The notes under the pieces are model-generated. The model searched no databases. It saw only the letters and a program-made list of their open reading frames with translations, and had not been told where the DNA came from. Shown here piece after piece: positions 58,277-64,000 of a stretch of 64,000 bases of DNA. The position numbers and the translations under genes are program-made. Location of the stretch: the NCBI RefSeq assembly GCF_018343695.1, contig NZ_JAGYPJ010000001.1, positions 4,067,744 to 4,131,743 on the forward strand, given 5' to 3'. This DNA is from Lederbergia citrisecunda. Lineage in GTDB: Bacteria; Bacillota; Bacilli; Bacillales; Bacillaceae_C. Position 1 is the first letter of the stretch, and every line of letters starts with the position of its first letter.

Positions 58277-59586
58277 AAAAAGCTTTAAAAGTGGCTGTTA
58301 TTGGAGGAGGTTCCTCCTATACACCAGAAATCGTTGAAGGTTTTATTAAAAGATATGATGAAATGCCAGTAAGAGAACTTTATTTAGTTGATATTGAAGA
58401 AGGAAGACACAAACTAGAGATCGTTGGCGCGCTTGCTAAAAGAATGGTTGAAAAAGCAGGAGTTCCAATCGATGTAAAACTAACTTTTGACCGAAGAGAA
58501 GCGATTAAGGATGCAGACTTTGTTACAACTCAGCTTCGTGTTGGTTTGCTTGACGCACGTAAGCGTGATGAGCATATCCCGCTCAAACATAATGTGATCG
58601 GTCAAGAAACAACAGGTGCAGGCGGATTTGCTAAGGCGCTTCGTACAATTCCTGTTATTCTAGATATTTGTAAAGATATTGAAGAATTAGCTCCAAATGC
58701 ATATCTATTTAACTTTACAAATCCAGCGGGTATTGTGACAGAAGCTGTAATTAAATATACGAATGTAAAATCAATTGGTCTATGTAACTTGCCAATCGGT
58801 ACAAGAATGCAAATTGCTAGATTATGTGATGTTGAGCTAGACAAAGTATACATTGAAATGATGGGGATTAACCATCTTAACTGGACTACTAGAATTGTGG
58901 TGGATGGCAATGATATCACAAATGAAGTGCTATCAAAAGTGTCTGAAGCTAAAGGTGTAACAATGAAAAACATTCCTGATTTTGGATGGGATAAAGAATT
59001 CCTTCAATCTTTAGGAGCATTACCTTGTGGCTACCATCGCTACTATTATATGAAAGATGAAATGCTGCAAGAGCAATTAGAATCAGTAGAAAAGAATGGT
59101 ACTCGCGCAGATGTCGTAAAAAGAGTCGAAGCCGAATTGTTCGAACTTTACAAAGACCCTGAGCTTGCTATTAAGCCGCCACAATTACAAGAACGCGGTG
59201 GAGCTTACTATTCAGAAGCTGCACTGAATCTTATGAGTTCGATTTATCTAAACAAAGGTGATATTCAAACAGTTAACGTCCGTAACAATGGAGCAATCTC
59301 CTGCTTGCCAGACGATGCTTCTATAGAAATTAACTGTGTAATTGACTCTCAAGGTGCACATCCGGTTCAATTGCAAGCAGAAATGACTCCACAAATTAGA
59401 GGATTGCTGCAAGTAGTTAAAGCTTACGAAGAATTAACTGTCGAAGCTGGAGTTCATGGCGATTACGAAAAAGCTCTTCAAGCGTTAACGATTCATCCGC
59501 TAGTTGGTACTGCAGCCTTAGCAAAAACTCTATTGGATGAAATTTTGGAAGCGAACAAAGGTTATTTACCTCAATTTAATAAATAA
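58273..59586 (+). CDS. GH4 6-phospho-beta-glucosidase type enzyme
   Basis: 437 aa. NAD-binding VAVIGGGSSYTPEIVEGF (residues 8-25), VTTQLRVGLLDARKRDE (84-100), QETTGAGGFAKALR (111-124), NFTNPAG, metal ligands Cys171 in GLCNLP and His201 in GINHLNW. The CN form and the QETTG motif are those of LicH/CelF-type 6-phospho-beta-glucosidases, in contrast to the CHS form in cluster 1. It splits a phosphorylated beta-glycoside using NAD+ and Mn2+. Overlaps the kinase stop by ATGA. Confidence 0.87.
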   Translation: MKKALKVAVIGGGSSYTPEIVEGFIKRYDEMPVRELYLVDIEEGRHKLEIVGALAKRMVEKAGVPIDVKLTFDRREAIKDADFVTTQLRVGLLDARKRDEHIPLKHNVIGQETTGAGGFAKALRTIPVILDICKDIEELAPNAYLFNFTNPAGIVTEAVIKYTNVKSIGLCNLPIGTRMQIARLCDVELDKVYIEMMGINHLNWTTRIVVDGNDITNEVLSKVSEAKGVTMKNIPDFGWDKEFLQSLGALPCGYHRYYYMKDEMLQEQLESVEKNGTRADVVKRVEAELFELYKDPELAIKPPQLQERGGAYYSEAALNLMSSIYLNKGDIQTVNVRNNGAISCLPDDASIEINCVIDSQGAHPVQLQAEMTPQIRGLLQVVKAYEELTVEAGVHGDYEKALQALTIHPLVGTAALAKTLLDEILEANKGYLPQFNK

Positions 59587-59593
59587 TGTTTAT

Positions 59594-59630
59594 AACAATC
59601 CGTGGAAACTCTCTCTGCGGGTTGTTTTTT
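59594..59630 (+). terminator. Terminator after the GH4 gene
   Basis: AACAATCCG pairs with CGGGTTGTT (one G-T pair), followed by TTTT. It separates kinase-GH4 from the binding-protein genes. Confidence 0.7.
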
Positions 59631-60110
59631 ATGTTTATAAGTAGATTTCTATTGTATGGGACAAGTAAATATGTTGGTTATTATCTTGTGGCTAAAGGGA
59701 CAAAAATGTTGATCATGATTGGTTTATTTAGTACTTAATAGTTTACTTAGCAAAAAAATAAATATTAATCGACAATAAACATCATATTTAGTGTTTTGGA
59801 AAAATAATGATAGTCAAATTTTATAATAAAAATGAATAATTATCTGAAATTTACTAGCAAAATAACATATAAACTAGCAATATTCCATTTACGTAGTAGA
59901 AAAGTTTGAATAATATTATGAATAATGAAAGGGCTTTCTATTTTTTAGATTAACAGATAATAAGATATAAGGTAATTTCTGACTAATTACTTTATTTTTT
60001 AAAGTAAAAAGAAAGGGTTTACATTACTTAATCTCGATTCGCTACCTCTTTTGGCATAATTATTATAATATTTAAATATTTATGTTGTAATACCAAATTA
60101 AGGAGGTGAT
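59631..60110. other. Very AT-rich spacer before the binding-protein genes
   Basis: About 480 bases with no ORF of note. A TATAAT at 60064-60069 has no -35 partner at 16-18 bases, so the promoter of the next genes was not located. Such a long leader could hold regulation not recognisable by eye. Confidence 0.4.
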
Positions 60111-60146
60111 ATGAGGATTTTGGCACCAAATATGGCATTATATTAA
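60111..60146 (+). CDS. Candidate leader peptide (11 codons)
   Basis: ATG at 60111 directly follows AAGGAGGTGAT, a full match to the 16S rRNA 3' end, and the frame closes at TAA 60144-60146 (MRILAPNMALY). The binding-protein gene starts 27 bases later with its own AAGGAGGGG site. Spacing from GGAGG to ATG is short (4-5 bases), so use as a start is uncertain; it may be a leader that affects downstream translation. Confidence 0.35.
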   Translation: MRILAPNMALY

Positions 60147-60172
60147 ATTATTTTAATAAGGAGGGGTCAATT

Positions 60173-61504
60173 TTGAAAGCAAAGAAACTTTCTTTTCTGC
60201 TCATGTTAATTTTCGTATTACTTCTTTCTGCATGTAGCGGTGGTAAAGAAACAGGTGGTAATGCAAGTGATCCTGTAAAGGAAGATGATCCACCAGCTAA
60301 AGAAGAAGAACCAGTGGAAGAAGAAGAGACGTATGATTTAGGCGGTCGTGTCATTCGTATTGTCAATCACTGGGATATGACACCACAAGAGGGTACCGAA
60401 ACTGGTGATATGGCAGTAGCAAGATGGCACGATATTGAAGAAAAATATAATGTAAAGATTGAATGGACTGTAGTCCCTTGGGAAGAGAAGATAAATCAAC
60501 TGACAGCTTCTATTTTAGCTCAAGAGCCGATGGGAGATATAATCGGAATCGATAGTAACCAAACTGCTCAACTAGTCCAACAAGATTATCTTTATGCATT
60601 GGATGATCTTATGGATGTGTCAGAGACGAAAATGAATCAAGCAATGAAAGACTTAGGGATTTTTAATGGAAAGCTCTATTTGTTTAGAAATGAAGTAAAT
60701 GAAAGCGGTGGCATGTTCTACAACAAAACAATGTTTGAGCAAGCTGGTCTTCCTGATCCATATGAGTTGCAAGAGAAGGGTGAATGGACTTGGGACGCTA
60801 TGCTAGATGCAGCTAAGAAGCTTACAACAGGTTCAAATTTTGGCATGAGTGGAGATCCAAACTTATTAGCTGAATATTCCATTGCTACAAACGACGCTAA
60901 AATCCTAGATACGGATTCTGGAGAAATTGTAATGGATTCTCCTAATGCAATGGAAGGTCTAGAATTTATGGCCTCTCTTATTAATGAACATAAAGTTGTT
61001 AAGCCAAATGAGGGAAGTACTTGGGATGATCCTCGCCAGTATTTCTCTGAAGGCTTGGTAGGGATGACTCAAGGTTGGGTTTGGGAAGCTGAAGGACGAT
61101 TAGAAGCTCCGTTTGATTGGGGATATGTTTTCTGGCCAAAAGGACCAAAAGCATCTGATTATTCGACTATTGTTTCTAACACAGGTGGTATGGTCATTCC
61201 TAAAGGTGTTAAAGATCCAGAAGTTGTATATAAAATCTGGGAAGATATGCAACTTTGGGAGATTGGACAAGATGGCGTAATCGAGTGGTTCGAAAACGTA
61301 CTTCCGAATGAAGGGTCTATTGATACAGCAACACAAATGCTTGAAAAGATTAATGTAAACTACTGGTCTGCGTATGATCTTTATGATGCATTCTGGGGAA
61401 CATTTGGCAGTATAGGTTCAGGTGAAGAGTCACCATCTCAGGCCATTGCCAAAGTTAAATCAGAGGCTCAAGCGCGTGTAGATGCGTTTATGGGCAAGGA
61501 ATAG
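60173..61504 (+). CDS. Sugar-binding lipoprotein, cluster 2
   Basis: 443 aa. Lipoprotein signal with lipobox LLSAC (Cys near residue 18), then a linker rich in Glu and Pro. SBP family 1 body: VIRIVNHWDMTPQEGTETGD, GDIIGIDSNQTAQLVQQDYLYALDDL, GGMFYNKTMFEQAGLPDPYEL, WGYVFWPKGPKA and a C-terminal helix. TTG start behind AAGGAGGGG. The fold is of the large Paenibacillus-like group of ABC binding proteins. It should capture an oligosaccharide for permeases that lie beyond the window. Confidence 0.85.
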   Translation: MKAKKLSFLLMLIFVLLLSACSGGKETGGNASDPVKEDDPPAKEEEPVEEEETYDLGGRVIRIVNHWDMTPQEGTETGDMAVARWHDIEEKYNVKIEWTVVPWEEKINQLTASILAQEPMGDIIGIDSNQTAQLVQQDYLYALDDLMDVSETKMNQAMKDLGIFNGKLYLFRNEVNESGGMFYNKTMFEQAGLPDPYELQEKGEWTWDAMLDAAKKLTTGSNFGMSGDPNLLAEYSIATNDAKILDTDSGEIVMDSPNAMEGLEFMASLINEHKVVKPNEGSTWDDPRQYFSEGLVGMTQGWVWEAEGRLEAPFDWGYVFWPKGPKASDYSTIVSNTGGMVIPKGVKDPEVVYKIWEDMQLWEIGQDGVIEWFENVLPNEGSIDTATQMLEKINVNYWSAYDLYDAFWGTFGSIGSGEESPSQAIAKVKSEAQARVDAFMGKE

Positions 61505-61556
61505 AAATAAAGGGGAACTGGCAAGCAATTTGCCAAAGTCTTCAATTTAGTGGAAC

Positions 61557-61594
61557 AGAAATTCCCGTCTAATGAGATGTTAGCGGGGATTTCT
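61557..61594 (+). terminator. Hairpin between the two binding-protein genes
   Basis: AGAAATTCCCG (61557-61567) pairs with CGGGGATTTCT (61584-61594), one G-T pair, 16-base loop. A smaller hairpin TGGCAA/TTGCCA precedes it at 61519-61534. No long T run, so a partial terminator or mRNA stabiliser. Confidence 0.5.
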
Positions 61595-61666
61595 TATTCC
61601 AAGATTGGAATTTATCTTTCTTTTTATAACTTACGCTTTCGTTCATAAATAAAGGAGGTGGTTTGA

Positions 61667-64000
61667 ATGTTCAATCACCAAACTATAAAAAAGTTACTTT
61701 TAGTGTCAGCAGCATTTCTCTTGTTCTTCTCTGGAGTTAGTTTACATGGTGATCTATCTCCTTCTAGCCACAAAGCATTCGCCCAGTCTGAAACGGAAGA
61801 AAATCTTGAAGTAAACGATAGATTTATTCGCAAAGATTTATATTCGAATTACATAGAAACATATGGGCATCTACCAAAACCTCAAACTGAAACCCTCATA
61901 CAGGGAGAAGACTTTATTAATACAGATGATATGAATTCCGAAATATTAACCAATTTTGAAGGGGCTAAGGGCCAGGTAGTTAAAACGGATGAGACTGGAT
62001 CCATTACTTGGGAATTTGATGTCCAAGAAGAAGGTTTATACAATATTTCATTAAAGTATTTTCCTATAGAGGGAAAAAGCTCTTCTATCGAAAGGGAACT
62101 CTTAATAAATGGTGAATTGCCATTCCAAGGTGCAGCTACTTTAACTTTTCCACGGACTTGGAAAAATGAGTTGGATGAAATAGAACGTGATAACCGTGGG
62201 AATGATTTAACACCGCGTCAAGTGGAAAATCCAATATGGATGGAAGTAGATATAAGAGATAGCGAAGGATATTATACAGAACCGTATTCGTTTTATTTTA
62301 AAAAAGGAAAAAATACAATTACCTTTGTGTCTTCAAGAGAGCCAATGGTGATCGATTTTATAAAACTATATCAAGTGAAGGGCGTTCCTACTTATGAAGA
62401 GGTAAAAGCAGAATATGAAAAAATGGGTTATTCAGAGGCTGAAGGTGTTCAAATAAAGTTTCAGGGACAAGATGCTTCTTTAAAATCGGCACCAACTCTG
62501 TATCCTATTAATGACCGATCAAGCCCTTCGACAGAGCCTTATGATATTTCGAAAATTAGGATGAATACGATTGGCGGTCATAATTGGAGATGGCCGGGCC
62601 AATGGATTTCATGGAATGTTGAAGTGCCTGAAGATGGCTTGTATAAACTCGGTGTGAAATATAAGCAAAATACGTTAAGAGGTATCTTTTCAGCCCGAAA
62701 GTTATTCATTGACGGGGAAGTTCCATTTAAGGAAATGGAAAATATCCCATTTTATTATCATAATGGCTGGGAATTAGAAGTGCTTGGTGGGGATGATCCA
62801 TATTTATATTACTTACCAAAAGGAACACATGAAATAAAATTGGAAGTTACGCTCGGTGAAATTGCCCCATTGCTTCGCACGGTGGAGGAGAGCGTTTTAG
62901 AACTAAACTATATTTACAGAAAAATTCTAATGGTAACTGGAGCTGTGCCAGATCCGTATAGGGACTATCAATTAAATAAAAATGTTCCTGAAATGATGGA
63001 GATTTTTGCTCGTCAAAGCAAGGTGCTTAACGAAGTAGCAGATGAACTAGCGAGAGTAACGGGTGAAACAAGTGATCAAACAGCTATTTTGAAAACAATG
63101 GCATACCAGTTGGAAGACTTCGTCAATCGCCCAGATACGATTCAAAGAAGGCTGGATACATATAAAATCAATGTCGGCGGATTAGGTACATGGATATTAA
63201 CAGTAAGAGAACAGCCACTGGAAATCGATTACTTTGTACTTAGTGCTCCTAACAAAAAAATGCCAAAAGCGGATTCTTCTTTTATCCATAAAGCAGTACA
63301 TGAAATTGGCAGCTTCTTTTATTCCTTTATTGAGGATTATAACAGTATCGGAAATGTGTCAGAAGATGCTGATGCTGATACAATCACAGTCTGGATTGGA
63401 ACAGGGCGAGATCAGGCGCAAGTCTTAAAGGCGATGATCGATGATACTTTTACCCCTGAAAAAAATATTAATGTGAATTTAAAGCTTGTACAAATGGATG
63501 TGCTTCTTCCTGCAACTTTGGCAGGGCAAGGCCCGGATGTGGCGATGCAAGTTGGAAATGAAATCCCTGTTAACTATGCTATGCGTAATGCAGTAGCTGA
63601 TTTATCCCAATTTCCAGATTTTGAAGAAATCACTCCAAGGTTTAGAGAAAGCGCTATTCTCCCGTATCGTTTTAATGGTGGAGTATTTGCCTTACCGGAA
63701 CAACAAATATTTAATATGTTGTTTTACAGAAAAGACATCTTCGAGGAACTAGGCTTGGAAGTTCCGCAAACATGGGAAGATCTATATAAGATTATTCCTG
63801 CTTTACAGAAAAATCATATGGATATTGCATTACCACTCGTACAGGACCCTCAATTCCCAGGAGAGGTACAAAACTTGATTCCAAACCAAGCTTTTACAAT
63901 GATGTTATTCCAGAAGGATGGAGAGCTATATCGGAATAATGATACATCAAGTGATCTGGATTCTGAGATATCGATGGAAGCTTTTAAAGATTGGACAAGT
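61667..64000 (+). CDS. Very large secreted binding protein with carbohydrate-binding-like modules (partial, C-terminus missing)
   Basis: 778 codons are seen and the frame runs off the right edge. ATG at 61667, eight bases after AAAGGAGGTGG. Signal peptide with a type I cleavage site at HKAFA-QS (about residue 39/40), no lipobox. Two beta-rich modules follow (about 75-235 and 260-395); both have a W-x-F/V-x-V...EEGLY/EDGLY core and end in a 'FxxxG-x-H/N-x-I' strand, like CBM35-type domains. A helical linker leads to an SBP family 1 domain from about 572 (TITVWIGTGRDQAQVLKAMIDD, GQGPDVAMQVGNE, FALPEQQIFNMLFYRKDIF). Function: polysaccharide capture and uptake, inferred. Confidence 0.82.
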   Translation, partial: MFNHQTIKKLLLVSAAFLLFFSGVSLHGDLSPSSHKAFAQSETEENLEVNDRFIRKDLYSNYIETYGHLPKPQTETLIQGEDFINTDDMNSEILTNFEGAKGQVVKTDETGSITWEFDVQEEGLYNISLKYFPIEGKSSSIERELLINGELPFQGAATLTFPRTWKNELDEIERDNRGNDLTPRQVENPIWMEVDIRDSEGYYTEPYSFYFKKGKNTITFVSSREPMVIDFIKLYQVKGVPTYEEVKAEYEKMGYSEAEGVQIKFQGQDASLKSAPTLYPINDRSSPSTEPYDISKIRMNTIGGHNWRWPGQWISWNVEVPEDGLYKLGVKYKQNTLRGIFSARKLFIDGEVPFKEMENIPFYYHNGWELEVLGGDDPYLYYLPKGTHEIKLEVTLGEIAPLLRTVEESVLELNYIYRKILMVTGAVPDPYRDYQLNKNVPEMMEIFARQSKVLNEVADELARVTGETSDQTAILKTMAYQLEDFVNRPDTIQRRLDTYKINVGGLGTWILTVREQPLEIDYFVLSAPNKKMPKADSSFIHKAVHEIGSFFYSFIEDYNSIGNVSEDADADTITVWIGTGRDQAQVLKAMIDDTFTPEKNINVNLKLVQMDVLLPATLAGQGPDVAMQVGNEIPVNYAMRNAVADLSQFPDFEEITPRFRESAILPYRFNGGVFALPEQQIFNMLFYRKDIFEELGLEVPQTWEDLYKIIPALQKNHMDIALPLVQDPQFPGEVQNLIPNQAFTMMLFQKDGELYRNNDTSSDLDSEISMEAFKDWTS

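Noticed and set aside
60064-60069. TATAAT as promoter of the cluster 2 binding proteins
   Set aside because: No -35-like hexamer at 16-18 bases and no extended -10 TG; the region is so AT-rich that a chance match is expected.

Overview
The window comes from a low-GC, spore-forming member of the Bacillaceae (Bacillus sensu lato). Evidence: AGGAGG-type ribosome sites, frequent TTG/GTG starts, a splA-like gene behind a good sigma-G promoter at the left edge, an exosporium-protein-C-like gene, and many families typical of Bacillus (glycolate oxidase GlcD/GlcF, a Bce-type resistance module, YfmM-like ABC-F, YwaC-like alarmone synthetase, YtrA-like operon). The species cannot be read from the sequence.

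Layout. 0-9.7 kb: splA (partial), a methyltransferase, an AAC(3)-like acetyltransferase with a C45 acylase-type hydrolase, DedA, then a glycolate oxidase locus (CdaR-type regulator, glcD, glcF, S51-type hydrolase) and an APH-type kinase. 9.8-16.2 kb: a PadR/HAAS/DUF4825 operon, exosporium-like and HEAT-repeat genes, an MFS carrier, a second APH-type kinase and a ThuA-domain protein. 16.16-18.2 kb: a Bacillaceae intergenic repeat and a complete IS1182-family element that has landed at the 3' end of an MFS gene.

19.4-25.1 kb is sugar cluster 1: CUT1 ABC permeases and binding lipoprotein, a GH4 glycosidase of the alpha-galactosidase type and a GntR/UTRA regulator. 25.15-29.6 kb is a visibly GC-richer block (ABC-F with a coupled endonuclease I, and a GTPase) flanked by two copies of the gntR 3' end, the second decayed; it looks like an inserted segment. 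29.7-31.6 kb: a second PadR/HAAS operon with three tandem 21-bp palindromes in front. 31.6-43.2 kb: EamA transporter, alkyltransferase-like protein, BceRSAB-type module, NatAB/YhaQP-like exporter, DinB, MmyB-type regulator and a divergent FabF-like ketosynthase. A lone tRNA-Pro(GGG) follows.

43.8-53.2 kb: GNAT, alarmone synthetase, a YtrA-type operon with two unknown membrane genes, an SDR, Cu/Zn superoxide dismutase, AIM24, a DUF2089/SHOCT operon and a NERD protein. 53.2-53.8 kb is a 41-bp tandem array. 53.9-56.1 kb is a polar amino-acid ABC operon whose binding protein seems to start at ATT. 56.3-64.0 kb is sugar cluster 2: GntR/UTRA repressor, BadF-family kinase, GH4 6-phospho-beta-glucosidase type, two binding proteins (the second very large, with carbohydrate-binding-like modules and cut by the window end).

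How the genes work together: both sugar clusters pair a GntR/UTRA regulator, ABC-type binding proteins and an NAD/metal-dependent GH4 enzyme. In cluster 2 the kinase gene overlaps the phospho-glycosidase gene, suggesting uptake by an ABC transporter, then phosphorylation, then hydrolysis, instead of PTS uptake. Candidate operators and CcpA cre sites fit induction plus carbon repression.
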